The position numbers and the translations under genes were made by a program. From Lacticaseibacillus suibinensis (GTDB taxonomy: Bacteria > Bacillota > Bacilli > Lactobacillales > Lactobacillaceae): a DNA stretch of 47,133 bases. Each line of letters opens with the position of its first letter. The stretch's first letter is position 1. The notes under the pieces are model-generated. The model made no database searches, was not told where the DNA came from, and worked only from the letters and a program-made list of their open reading frames with translations. Of this stretch, positions 24,429 through 32,276 are shown in pieces. The DNA lies in NCBI RefSeq assembly GCF_003946175.1, contig NZ_RHOK01000020.1, positions 1 to 47,133 of the forward strand. Direction: 5' to 3'.

Positions 24429-25589
24429 ATGGGGTATTTAGGCGTGTTGGCGTTGATTTTGTTAGCAACGCTACTGCTCAGTCACTTTAGTTTGAAAATT
24501 GGCATTCCCGCAGTGATCGGCGAACTCGTGGCCGGGATTGTGTTTGGGCCAGCGCTACTGAATTGGATACAGCCGAGCCACATGATTAGCGAATTCAGCG
24601 AAATCGGCGTGATTGTCCTGATGTTCATCGCCGGGTTGGAAAGCGACCTGACGATGCTCAAGAAATATTTCCGTCCGGCAGTGCTCGTCGCTGTGATTGG
24701 GGTCATCGTGCCCACCGGCGTGATTTTCGCCTTTGCCTCGGCTTGGGGCTTTTCCTCTGTCGCGGCTGCTTTTCTTGGCATCACCTACGCGGCGACCTCG
24801 GTGTCAATTTCCGTTGAGGTGCTCAAAGAGCTCAATGCCCTCGACAGCAAAAGCGGTGCCACCATTTTAGGCGCGGCGGTGGTGGATGATATTTTGACGG
24901 TCATCATTTTAAGTGTGGCAGTCGGTGTCTTTGGTACCGGCGCCAAGGCCACGGTGCCGTTATGGTTGACGCTGATCGAGCAGGTGCTGTATTTTGGGTT
25001 GATTTATCTAGTGGTCAAATGGTTGGCCCCGCTGATCATGCACCTGGCCCAGCATCTGTTGCCGGTGGCTTCGGTGACGTTAGGGTCGCTGCTGCTTTGT
25101 CTAGGGATGGCGTACCTGGCAGATTTGCTGGGGCTGTCCGCAGTGATTGGCGCCTTTTTTGCCGGGGTCGCCGTGAGTGAAACCAAGTATCGAGCTGAAG
25201 TGGACCAAGCGCTGGAAGCGATTGGCTACGGCGTGTTCATTCCCGTGTTCTTCGTGTCGATTGGTCTGAATATGCGCTTTGATGGCGTGCTACACGATTT
25301 CTGGTTCATTGTGATTTTGACGGTGTTGGCTTTGCTCACCAAGTGGCTGGGTTGCGGCGCCGGCGCTAAGTTCGCGGGGATGGCTTGGTCAGATGCCAAC
25401 ATCATCGGCAGCGGCATGGTCAGTCGCGGCGAAATGGCACTGATTGTGGCCCAGATCGGCTTTGATGCCCACTTGCTCCATCGCGATTTTTATTCCAGCG
25501 TGATCATTGTGATTGTGCTGACGACGTTGATTGCCCCGTTCATGTTGAAAGCTGCGTTGAAGCGGCAAGCAAAGGAGATTGATGAATGA
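24429..25589 (+). CDS. Cation:proton antiporter (CPA2, NapA/KefB type)
   Basis: A 386-residue membrane protein with about twelve helices, Na+/H+ exchanger domain PF00999. Helix 2 reads IGIPAVIGELVAGIVFGPALLNW, and GAAVVDDILTVIILSVAV carries the Asp pair that binds the cation in electrogenic antiporters; the preceding TYAATSVSISVEVLKEL is also conserved. There is no C-terminal TrkA-N domain as in KefB. It should exchange Na+ or K+ for protons in the cytoplasmic membrane. AGAAGGGAG precedes the ATG, and the stop overlaps the ATG of the following HAD gene by four bases. Confidence 0.9.
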   Translation: MGYLGVLALILLATLLLSHFSLKIGIPAVIGELVAGIVFGPALLNWIQPSHMISEFSEIGVIVLMFIAGLESDLTMLKKYFRPAVLVAVIGVIVPTGVIFAFASAWGFSSVAAAFLGITYAATSVSISVEVLKELNALDSKSGATILGAAVVDDILTVIILSVAVGVFGTGAKATVPLWLTLIEQVLYFGLIYLVVKWLAPLIMHLAQHLLPVASVTLGSLLLCLGMAYLADLLGLSAVIGAFFAGVAVSETKYRAEVDQALEAIGYGVFIPVFFVSIGLNMRFDGVLHDFWFIVILTVLALLTKWLGCGAGAKFAGMAWSDANIIGSGMVSRGEMALIVAQIGFDAHLLHRDFYSSVIIVIVLTTLIAPFMLKAALKRQAKEIDE

Positions 25590-26242
25590 AGTCCCTGTTT
25601 TTTGATTTTGATGGTACGATTGCGAATTCCGAAAAAGGGATTATCGATAGCATTCACTACATGATCGATGCCATGCACTTGCCGCAACTCGATGATGCGA
25701 CGTACCGCAACTTTATTGGCCCGTCACTGACTACCAGTATGAATAAATACTACCCGGCCTTGAGTGCCGCAGAAGTGACGCGCACGATTGGCTATTACCA
25801 GAAACACTATCAAGTTGAGGGGATCTTTGAGCTTAGCCTTTATCCTGGCGTGACTCAGGCGCTGGATCAATTGCGGCTGGCGGGCTATCAGCTGAATGTT
25901 GCTTCCGCCAAGCCAGAGCCCATGATCAAACGGATTGCCGAACACTTTGATTTGAATCAATATTTCTCTGGGTTATATGGCGCGACGCTGGATGAACGCA
26001 TCCGGTCGTCGAAAACCGCGGTACTGGAATACGCCATTGCTTCTGCGAACGCCGACCCGGCCCATAGTGTGATGATTGGCGACCGCGATACCGATATGAT
26101 TGGCGGCGAAAACAATCACGTCAAAACGCTAGGCGTCACTTATGGTTTCGGCGACGCGCAGGAGCTCAACGGCGCCCACGCCATGGCGCTGGTCGCCAGT
26201 CCGAGTGAATTACCGGCAGGAGTCGCCCAACTGCTAGCCTAG
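25586..26242 (+). CDS. HAD hydrolase, phosphoglycolate phosphatase-like
   Basis: A 218-residue haloacid dehalogenase-type phosphatase. Motif I is FFDFDGTIANS (nucleophile Asp7, Asp9), motif II falls in NVASAKPEPM, motif III Lys in RSSKTAVLEYA, and motif IV is MIGDRDTDMIGGENN. The helical cap between residues 15 and 85 is the C1 type of phosphoglycolate phosphatase and nucleotidase-like proteins. The physiological substrate is open. It is coupled to the antiporter gene by an ATGA overlap, with AAAGGAG upstream. Confidence 0.88.
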   Translation: MKSLFFDFDGTIANSEKGIIDSIHYMIDAMHLPQLDDATYRNFIGPSLTTSMNKYYPALSAAEVTRTIGYYQKHYQVEGIFELSLYPGVTQALDQLRLAGYQLNVASAKPEPMIKRIAEHFDLNQYFSGLYGATLDERIRSSKTAVLEYAIASANADPAHSVMIGDRDTDMIGGENNHVKTLGVTYGFGDAQELNGAHAMALVASPSELPAGVAQLLA

Positions 26243-26250
26243 ACCAAACG

Positions 26251-26283
26251 AAAGCCGCATCCTCACAAGCAGGATGCGGCTTT
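26251..26283. terminator. Bidirectional terminator between HAD and marR genes
   Basis: AAAGCCGCATCCT and AGGATGCGGCTTT form a perfect 13-bp stem with a 7-base loop, usable by both convergent genes. Confidence 0.9.
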
Positions 26284-26289
26284 CATTGC

Positions 26290-26742
26290 TTATTTAGTGG
26301 TTGGCGCCGGCGTATCTAACAGTAATTCGCTGGCGGTTTGAAGCATCGTCAGCAGATCCAGTAGCTTGTCTTCGCCCATGATCGCCACCCAACGATCAAA
26401 TTCGGCTTTGCTCAAGGCGCTGGCTTGTGCTTCGACCCGCTTGCCCAGTGGGGTCAGTTGGAGCAGCCGGCGGCGGTGATCGCCATTGTCAGAGGCCTGG
26501 GTCACATACCCTAAGTCGCGTAGCACCCGCAGCTGGCGGGCGATGGCGGGCTTGGTAACATGCCGCTTGGCCACAATATCAGTGAGCGTGGCCACCTCAT
26601 GAGTCGCCAAATCGTTCAGAATCTGGTATTGTTCAAAAGATAACCGAAATTGGGTCAACGGTCTGGAAATTTCAGTTTCGATATGTTTGATCGTCGTGAA
26701 GTAAATATTAATGAATTCGCGGCGCAGTCTTTGTTCTTCCAT
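26290..26742 (-). CDS. MarR family regulator (first)
   Basis: A 150-residue winged helix repressor. Helix-turn-helix and wing lie around residues 45-95: TLTDIVAKRHVTKPAIARQLRVLRDLGYV, then the wing with SDNGDHRRRLLQLTPLG. The N- and C-terminal helices form the dimer face. The ATG with AAGGAG seven bases upstream is used; another ATG six bases earlier is too close to it. It faces the alpha/beta hydrolase gene across a short region holding a perfect palindrome, the probable operator for both genes. The ligand is unknown. Confidence 0.88.
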   Translation of the reverse strand: MEEQRLRREFINIYFTTIKHIETEISRPLTQFRLSFEQYQILNDLATHEVATLTDIVAKRHVTKPAIARQLRVLRDLGYVTQASDNGDHRRRLLQLTPLGKRVEAQASALSKAEFDRWVAIMGEDKLLDLLTMLQTASELLLDTPAPTTK

Positions 26743-26773
26743 ACCCATGCTCCTTATTGTCTCGATACCGTTA

Positions 26774-26796
26774 GTCTATCTCAAATAACGATAGAC
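26774..26796. promoter_or_regulatory. Candidate MarR operator
   Basis: GTCTATC and GATAGAC, a perfect 7-bp inverted repeat with a 9-base spacer, in the divergent region between the marR and hydrolase genes. Centre-to-centre spacing of 16 bases fits a dimeric winged helix protein. Confidence 0.6.
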
Positions 26797-26842
26797 GCCA
26801 AACCTTTCCCGTGCCAATATAGATAAAATAGGGGGCCGAAAT

Positions 26843-27763
26843 TTGAAACGAAAATGGACAATCATCTTAACTACTTTAGGGATGGTCATTTGTGGCGGCT
26901 TGGCCGGCGCTTCGCTTTATTTTTACCAATTCGCCTTTGTGCCTAGTCGTAAGACCTTTTTGAGTCACACCACCAGTCCCGCGGTGGCCAAGGCGCAGCA
27001 CTGGCTTGCCCAGACGACCAAAACCACCTGGCAGCAGACGACCCCGGACGGCTTAAAGTTAGTGGCGGATTACGTCCCCGCGGCCAAGCCGACGTTGAAA
27101 ACAGTGGTGGTGGCGCATGGTTATATGAGTACCAAGGAAAAAATGGCCCGTCAAATCAAGCTCTTTCATGACGCCGGCTTTAATGTGCTGGCGCCAGATG
27201 ATCGCGGCCACGGCCAATCGGCGGGCAACACCATCGGCTATGGCTACCAAGACCGGGGCGACTACCTGCGTTGGCTGAACCAAGTCATTAAGCGCGTGGG
27301 CAGTCGCAGCCAAATCGCCTTGTATGGCGAATCCATGGGCGGGGCCACGGTGATGTACCTCAGCGGCGAAAAGCTGCCCAGTCAGGTCAAAGTCATTGTT
27401 GAAGATTGCGGCTATACCAGCATCATGGATGAACTGGCCGCGCAAGCCAAAGAAATGTATCACCTGCCGCGCTACCCATTGGTGCCAACCGTCGCTTTGA
27501 CGGCCAGCCTGAAAGCAAAATACAACGTTTTTCAGGCGTCAACGATTGCGGCCTTGCATCACAACACGCGGCCGATTTTCTTCATTCATGGCGGCAAAGA
27601 CAACTTCGTGCCCACGGCGATGGTGCATCGCGAGTATGCCGCCACCAGTGCACCAAAAAAGCTCTGGGTGGTCCCGAAAGCCGGACATGCCCAGAGCTTG
27701 GCCAAAGCGCCAGCCGAGTACCGACAGCGCGTGATTGGCTGGATTGATCGTTATTTCGCCTGA
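26843..27763 (+). CDS. Membrane-anchored alpha/beta hydrolase
   Basis: A 306-residue serine hydrolase with an uncleaved N-terminal membrane segment (residues 5-30), so the catalytic domain is probably extracellular. Catalytic triad: Ser164 in YGESMGGA, Asp253 in HGGKDNFVP, His282 in KAGHAQS. The motif AHGYMSTKEKM forms the oxyanion region and PDDRGHGQSAG is typical of the YqkD/BEM46-like group. The substrate is unknown, possibly a lipid or peptide ester. The start is a TTG after GGGGG. It is divergent from and probably controlled by the neighbouring MarR. Its last 13 bases overlap the end of nrdI. Confidence 0.85.
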   Translation: MKRKWTIILTTLGMVICGGLAGASLYFYQFAFVPSRKTFLSHTTSPAVAKAQHWLAQTTKTTWQQTTPDGLKLVADYVPAAKPTLKTVVVAHGYMSTKEKMARQIKLFHDAGFNVLAPDDRGHGQSAGNTIGYGYQDRGDYLRWLNQVIKRVGSRSQIALYGESMGGATVMYLSGEKLPSQVKVIVEDCGYTSIMDELAAQAKEMYHLPRYPLVPTVALTASLKAKYNVFQASTIAALHHNTRPIFFIHGGKDNFVPTAMVHREYAATSAPKKLWVVPKAGHAQSLAKAPAEYRQRVIGWIDRYFA

Positions 27764-28215
27764 TTGGCCTCACTGGTTTGGACTAAGATGGCATAAATGC
27801 GCTGGGCATCCGGATCGTTGCCGCGCAGTTCATAGTCCGCTAAAAATGGGACGTCGAATTCACGGCAGTATTCTTTGGCGGTTAAGCAGTATTGTTCGTT
27901 GAAGTTGCGATTGCCTGAGCCGATGATTCCGCGACACCACGCGGCGTTGCCAGGCTCGCGCATGTAATCACCCATGGCTGTGGTCATGAGTTCATTGAAG
28001 CCATTATCGATGCCATTGCCGCCGTCCAGGTAGGTGGGAATCATCACAAAATAAGGTGCCGTTTCCCCTTCGGCCTGCGAGGCGTCAGAAATTTCTGTTA
28101 AGTGAATCAGTGGTTGCGTGGAATCAGCCTCATGCTGCGCCTCGGCGTAGCGCACCAGACGCTGGGCGAAGGCCCGGGTATTACCGGAAATTGAGATGTA
28201 GAGTAAATTAATCAT
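27751..28215 (-). CDS. nrdI: NrdI-like flavodoxin
   Basis: A 154-residue FMN protein of the NrdI family. NrdI supplies an oxidant to build the Mn(III)-tyrosyl radical cofactor of class Ib ribonucleotide reductase NrdF. The FMN loop is ISISGNTRAF (about 7-16), and IIGSGNRNFNEQYCLTAKEY matches the characteristic second loop near the flavin. nrdE, nrdF and nrdH are not adjacent, so this copy is orphan in the window. AAAGGAG lies seven bases before the ATG. Confidence 0.85.
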   Translation of the reverse strand: MINLLYISISGNTRAFAQRLVRYAEAQHEADSTQPLIHLTEISDASQAEGETAPYFVMIPTYLDGGNGIDNGFNELMTTAMGDYMREPGNAAWCRGIIGSGNRNFNEQYCLTAKEYCREFDVPFLADYELRGNDPDAQRIYAILVQTSEANQAK

Positions 28216-28232
28216 GAAGGGACTCCTTTGCG

Positions 28233-28261
28233 GCGGCAGTCGGTGGCGACTGCCGCTTTTT
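28233..28261 (+). terminator. Hairpin with T-run upstream of nrdI
   Basis: GCGGCAGTC and GACTGCCGC form a perfect 9-bp stem with a 6-base loop and five Ts on the + strand. It lies upstream of the leftward nrdI and may stop rightward read-through antisense to it, or be a hairpin in the nrdI leader. Confidence 0.6.
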
Positions 28262-28394
28262 GTTACGCTAACTTTACCACGAAAGCACCCACCACCGGTA
28301 GTGAAGATTTTGGCTTGCACTACCAGATACAGTGGCTCACGCGGTCGCAGAATCGCGGTGGTTCAGGTATAATGAGAGGAACGGAGGCACACAC

Positions 28395-29303
28395 ATGCGA
28401 GGAAAATACACGGGGGTCAGTCGCGGCTGGCTGGGGTTATTCAGTTTGATTTATACGGTGCTGCTCATCGTCTTTGGGGTGGGCCTCAGCTTTGCGTTGA
28501 CTTTTGGCCGGGAAACGCAGATGCGGCGAGCGCTGACCAACTCGGCGAGTCTGACCAGTTTTCAGCAGACCATCACGGCTTCGGCGGTCAAAGTGGCCAC
28601 CGGCGCAGATATACCGGTGGTTCCGCAAGGCAACCTCGTGACCAAGAAGATGCTGGCCCGCGGCCTGCGCACCGGGCTGGCGGTCAGTGCAAACTTTGGC
28701 CAAGTGCCCCAAAAGAGCAAAGCGATTGATTGGGCGTTTATCAGTACCAATCCGGATTCGGCCAGCAAACTGACCTTAGCCCCCATGCTAAAAGAAATCG
28801 ATCAGCGGACCGCCGCCTCGCTGTCAAAGCAAGGACAGGCCTATCCTGCCGCGATTCGGACGCAGGTGAAGGCCGCAGTGCAGGAACATTTTAACCAGGT
28901 TATTTTGGATACTATGATGGCGCATGGGATTGGGTTAGCCTATCCGATGTTTGCGCTATTTACCCAAACCGCGGCGATTGTCGGTGGCATCCTAGCGGTG
29001 ATCGTGCTGCTGGTCATGCGCGCCGTCAGTCACAGCTGGTCGCGGTGGCTACGCGTCAGCGGCCGGATTACTTACCTGATTGCCTTGCTGGCTGGGCTAG
29101 GGGCCTTGCTCGCAGCGGTTCCTGCGTTTGCGCCTTATATCAAGCTCAGCGGCGTTGGCACGCCGGTCATTCTTCAAATGCAGGCTCAGTTTGTGCCAGT
29201 GTGGCAGCATGTCGCCGGGATTGTCGCCATTGTGGGCCTCGTGATGGCCGGTTTGGGGCAGCTGCTGCGGCTGCGGGAGAAGCGCACGCCGGCTTCAAAT
29301 TAA
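28395..29303 (+). CDS. Membrane protein, unknown
   Basis: A 302-residue protein. One helix near residues 12-35 is followed by a soluble, probably extracellular domain of about 160 residues (to about 190), then three hydrophobic segments (roughly 195-215, 230-250, 265-290). The soluble part is helical and Ala/Lys-rich without Cys. I recognise no family. CGGAGG precedes the ATG. The downstream T-box has its own promoter, so this gene is separate from the methionine operon. Confidence 0.75.
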   Translation: MRGKYTGVSRGWLGLFSLIYTVLLIVFGVGLSFALTFGRETQMRRALTNSASLTSFQQTITASAVKVATGADIPVVPQGNLVTKKMLARGLRTGLAVSANFGQVPQKSKAIDWAFISTNPDSASKLTLAPMLKEIDQRTAASLSKQGQAYPAAIRTQVKAAVQEHFNQVILDTMMAHGIGLAYPMFALFTQTAAIVGGILAVIVLLVMRAVSHSWSRWLRVSGRITYLIALLAGLGALLAAVPAFAPYIKLSGVGTPVILQMQAQFVPVWQHVAGIVAIVGLVMAGLGQLLRLREKRTPASN

Positions 29304-29312
29304 AAAAGAATG

Positions 29313-29341
29313 TTGACATTATGAGAATAAGGCCATAAGAT
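29313..29341 (+). promoter_or_regulatory. Promoter of the methionine T-box operon
   Basis: Consensus -35 TTGACA (29313-29318) and -10 TAAGAT (29336-29341), 17 bases apart, just upstream of the leader. Confidence 0.8.
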
Positions 29342-29347
29342 GACCTT

Positions 29348-29605
29348 ATTCATATCACGTGCTTTGCGGAGAAGAGAGCCAAGGCGCGACGGACAGAGAA
29401 CCCGGTTGGTGAGAAAGGGGCCGTCGTTTATTGGTGAAAATGAGCTCCAAATAGCTGACCTTCAGTTCACGCTGTTGGTCCGATTGCGGTCGTTACCCCG
29501 CCGAGTATCAACAGGTACTTAAGCCGAGCTTGGCTCGGGAACAAGGGTGGCACCGCGAGTTTTCGCCCCTTGATTTGGCATTTTGCCGAATCAAGGGGCT
29601 TTTTT
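29348..29605 (+). ncRNA. T-box riboswitch, probably methionine-specific
   Basis: A tRNA-sensing leader that lets transcription continue when uncharged tRNA binds. The conserved T-box AAGGGTGGCACCGCG lies at 29543-29557, followed by a terminator with arms 29565-29575 (GCCCCTTGATT) and 29589-29599 (AATCAAGGGGC) and six Ts. Stem I shows its distal features: GACGG/CCGTC (29388-29392, 29421-29425) enclosing AGAGA and GGTTGGTGAGAA. The specifier loop GTGAAAATGAGCTCC offers AUG (29440-29442) followed by a purine, so tRNA-Met is the expected ligand, in line with the methyltransferase downstream. The leader fills the 338-base gap before that gene. Confidence 0.92.
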
Positions 29606-29641
29606 CATGCCAGCACGTGGCTCATCAAGGAGGAAATACTC

Positions 29642-30769
29642 ATGACTGCACAAACAGATAGAATTCCATTCAGCGCTGATTTAGTTGGCTCACTACTGCG
29701 CCCGCAAACCCTCAAAGATGCCCAAGCCGCCTTGGCCGCCGGCGACATCACCGCCGCCGAGGCCCTGGCGGTGCAGCATCAGGAGATTAAACGCGTCGTT
29801 GACCAGCAGGTGGCGTTAGGCTTCAAAGCCGTCACCGATGGCGAATTTTCGCGCCAGTATTGGCACTTAGACTTCTTGTGGGGGCTTAATGGCATCGATG
29901 AGATTAAGCATGCCACGTATGAGCATAACTTCAAAGGTGATATCAACGCTGCGGCGAATGTCACGTTAACTGGCAAACTCAGCTACAACCCAGACCATCC
30001 GTTTTTCGCCGCCTTCAGCTACCTGCAATCAATTGTGCCGGCGGGCGTGCTGGCCAAGCAAACCATTCCCAGCCCGGCGCTGCTGTTCCGCGATCACCGC
30101 AGCGACAACTGGGCGAAGTATTATGCCACGTTTGCCGATTACGAAGCCGCGGTGGTGGCTGCGTATGTGGCGACCATTCAGCATTTTTATGACCTGGGCT
30201 GCCGCTACTTGCAAATTGATGACACGAACTGGGCGTTTCTGATTCAAAACCTGCGCGAAAATGAGCACGATGCAGCCGCCAAACAGCCTTATGTCGAACT
30301 GGCGGAGCGCGCGCATCGCGTGCTGGCGGCAATTTTGCCCCAGCTGCCAAAAGATTTGACCGTGACGTCGCATATTTGCCGCGGCAACTTCCAGTCAACT
30401 TACCTGTTTGCCGGTGGGTATCAGTACGTGGCGGATTACATCAAGGACTTGCCTTACGCCGGCCTGTTCCTGGAGTATGACAATGACCGCGCCGGAGACT
30501 TTACGCCGCTAGCCAAGCTGTGGAATCACGATGACCACAAGCGCATTGTGCTAGGGCTAGTCACCTCAAAGTTTGCTGAGTTGGAAGACCCGGCCGCGAT
30601 TAAGGCGCGTATTCAGGCGGCAACGGCTTTTGTCCCGCTGGATCATCTCGCCTTATCCACCCAGTGCGGCTTTGCCTCAACGGCGGAAGGCAACAAGGTA
30701 ACAGAAGCGCAGCAGTGGGCCAAGCTCAAATTAGTGCAAGAAATTGCCGCCGAGGTTTGGGCCAAGTAG
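29642..30769 (+). CDS. Cobalamin-independent methionine synthase-like protein (YxjG/YxjH group)
   Basis: A 375-residue protein corresponding to the catalytic C-terminal half of MetE. Zinc ligands typical of MetE are visible: His244 and Cys246 in TSHICRGN, Glu278 in LFLEYD, Cys342 in TQCGF. The start FSADLVGSLLRP and the DGEFSRQYWHLDFLW block are family marks. It should transfer a methyl group to homocysteine; the donor may be a methylfolate or another methyl compound, since the N-terminal half of MetE is missing. The ATG follows AAGGAGG. It is under a methionine T-box and shares its transcript with luxS 42 bases downstream. Confidence 0.88.
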   Translation: MTAQTDRIPFSADLVGSLLRPQTLKDAQAALAAGDITAAEALAVQHQEIKRVVDQQVALGFKAVTDGEFSRQYWHLDFLWGLNGIDEIKHATYEHNFKGDINAAANVTLTGKLSYNPDHPFFAAFSYLQSIVPAGVLAKQTIPSPALLFRDHRSDNWAKYYATFADYEAAVVAAYVATIQHFYDLGCRYLQIDDTNWAFLIQNLRENEHDAAAKQPYVELAERAHRVLAAILPQLPKDLTVTSHICRGNFQSTYLFAGGYQYVADYIKDLPYAGLFLEYDNDRAGDFTPLAKLWNHDDHKRIVLGLVTSKFAELEDPAAIKARIQAATAFVPLDHLALSTQCGFASTAEGNKVTEAQQWAKLKLVQEIAAEVWAK

Positions 30770-30811
30770 CGTTACACTAGAAGTAGCAAGAGAATAAGGA
30801 GGAATTTTCAC

Positions 30812-31285
30812 ATGGCAAAAGTTGAAAGTTTTACGTTGGATCACACAAAAGTGAAGGCCCCTTATGTGCGGCTGATTACCGAGGAACACGGGCCCCAAGG
30901 CGATGTCATTTCCAATTATGACTTGCGGTTGGTGCAGCCCAACCAGGCCGCCATCGATACGGCTGGCTTGCACACCATCGAACACCTGCTGGCGAGCTTG
31001 TTGCGCGACCGGCTGGATGGCGTGATTGACTGTTCACCCTTTGGCTGCCGCACCGGCTTTCATTTGATTACCTGGGGCACCCACAGCACCACTGAGGTCG
31101 CTAAGGCTTTGAAGTCCAGTCTTGAAGCCATTGCCAATGAGATCACCTGGGCTGATGTGCCGGGCACGACCATCGAGTCCTGCGGGAACTACAAGGATCA
31201 CAGCCTCTTTTCTGCTAAGGAATGGGCGAAGTTGATTCTGAGCCGGGGGATCTCCGACCAACCGTTTGAACGACACGAGGTTTAA
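30812..31285 (+). CDS. luxS: S-ribosylhomocysteine lyase LuxS
   Basis: A 157-residue iron/zinc homodimeric enzyme that splits S-ribosylhomocysteine into homocysteine and DPD, the precursor of autoinducer-2. Metal ligands are His54 and His58 in HTIEHLL and Cys124 in ESCGNYKDH; Glu57 and Cys79 (FGCRTGF) are catalytic. Full length and unbroken. AAGGAGG lies before the ATG. In operon with the MetE-like gene, so the homocysteine it makes can be remethylated by its neighbour; this makes a metabolic (methyl cycle) role at least as likely as signalling. Confidence 0.97.
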   Translation: MAKVESFTLDHTKVKAPYVRLITEEHGPQGDVISNYDLRLVQPNQAAIDTAGLHTIEHLLASLLRDRLDGVIDCSPFGCRTGFHLITWGTHSTTEVAKALKSSLEAIANEITWADVPGTTIESCGNYKDHSLFSAKEWAKLILSRGISDQPFERHEV

Positions 31286-31303
31286 GATAAGGTTACCCGA
31301 ATC

Positions 31304-31343
31304 AAAACAGCGCTTCGCTCGTACCATGAGCGAAGCGCTGTTT
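31304..31343 (+). terminator. Terminator of the methyltransferase-luxS operon
   Basis: AAACAGCGCTTCGCTC and GAGCGAAGCGCTGTTT form a perfect 16-bp stem with a 7-base loop, usable by both converging genes. Confidence 0.9.
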
Positions 31344-31355
31344 GCGTTAGGCGGA

Positions 31356-32171
31356 CTATGCTTTACCGCCGAAGAAGTCGTCAAGAAAAGCCGCCACGCC
31401 ATCATGATCGATGTCGAGGGTATGAAACTTGGTCGCGGCTTTGACTTCGGCGTTGGCGTTGCCCATGGCGACACCGTAATGCACGGTGGTCAGCATTTCC
31501 AAATCATTGCTGCCGTCGCCAAAGGCCATTGTGCGCGCCATGGGCTGATTGAGCCGTTCGCAGACCCGCAAAATGGCGGTGGCTTTGTTGATGCCATGGC
31601 CGGTAATCTCAATGTTATCCGGCGAAGAACTGGAGGTATCGATATCTTGGACTTGCGCCATGGCAACGCGCGCCTTGGCCAAGTTGGCCGGGTCTTGATC
31701 GAAGGCAATCGCGTTGATAATACGGTCTGACCAGCGCTTGAGCTGCTCGACCGAGTCAATGGCGACGTAATGGTTCGGGTCTTCCCCCGCAATGCGCACC
31801 TGACTATCTTCAGAAATGCCTTTGGTCATCGGCCGCAGATACAGCACCTGAGATTGGGTGAAAAAGTACTGCGGCAGCTGATACTCATGCGCCACCCGGT
31901 AAATACCTTCCAGTGCCCGGGGGGTGAGATGCTGCACATCCAGCTTTTCATCCACGCGACTGATGGTGCCGTTGGAGCAAATAATGTCCAAATCCGGGCC
32001 GATGCGATCCGCCATTTCGGTGGCGGAAAACAGTGGCCGGCCGCTGGCGATGAAGAAGCGATGACCTTGCGCGCGGTACTTGGCAATGGTGTCTACCGTC
32101 CGTTTGGAGGGATACTGACTGGGCCCGACAATGGTGTTGTCGATGTCCATAAAAATGGCATAAGGCGACAT
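31356..32171 (-). CDS. Cof-type HAD phosphatase
   Basis: A 271-residue phosphatase of the HAD IIB (Cof) subfamily. Motif I is FMDIDNTIVG (Asp9, Asp11), motif II GHRFFIASGRP, motif IV MAFGDGSNDLEML. The large C2B cap lies between about 85 and 195. Such enzymes act on sugar phosphates, flavin or pyridoxal phosphates; no substrate can be named here. AAAGGAAGG precedes the ATG. Confidence 0.9.
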   Translation of the reverse strand: MSPYAIFMDIDNTIVGPSQYPSKRTVDTIAKYRAQGHRFFIASGRPLFSATEMADRIGPDLDIICSNGTISRVDEKLDVQHLTPRALEGIYRVAHEYQLPQYFFTQSQVLYLRPMTKGISEDSQVRIAGEDPNHYVAIDSVEQLKRWSDRIINAIAFDQDPANLAKARVAMAQVQDIDTSSSSPDNIEITGHGINKATAILRVCERLNQPMARTMAFGDGSNDLEMLTTVHYGVAMGNANAEVKAATKFHTLDIDHDGVAAFLDDFFGGKA

Positions 32172-32247
32172 AATGACCTTCCTTTATCCGTGATTAGCTT
32201 CAGTCTAAGCGTTTTCACAGGCAGGAACAAGGCCTTTTCGGCAATAA

Positions 32248-32271
32248 AAAAGCGGTGTTACCACCGCTTTT
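32248..32271. terminator. Terminator of the first MFS exporter gene
   Basis: AAAAGCGGTG pairs with CACCGCTTTT. On the minus strand it is followed by a T-run (CTTTTTTATT), so it ends the leftward exporter gene. Confidence 0.8.
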
Positions 32272-32276
32272 AAAGA

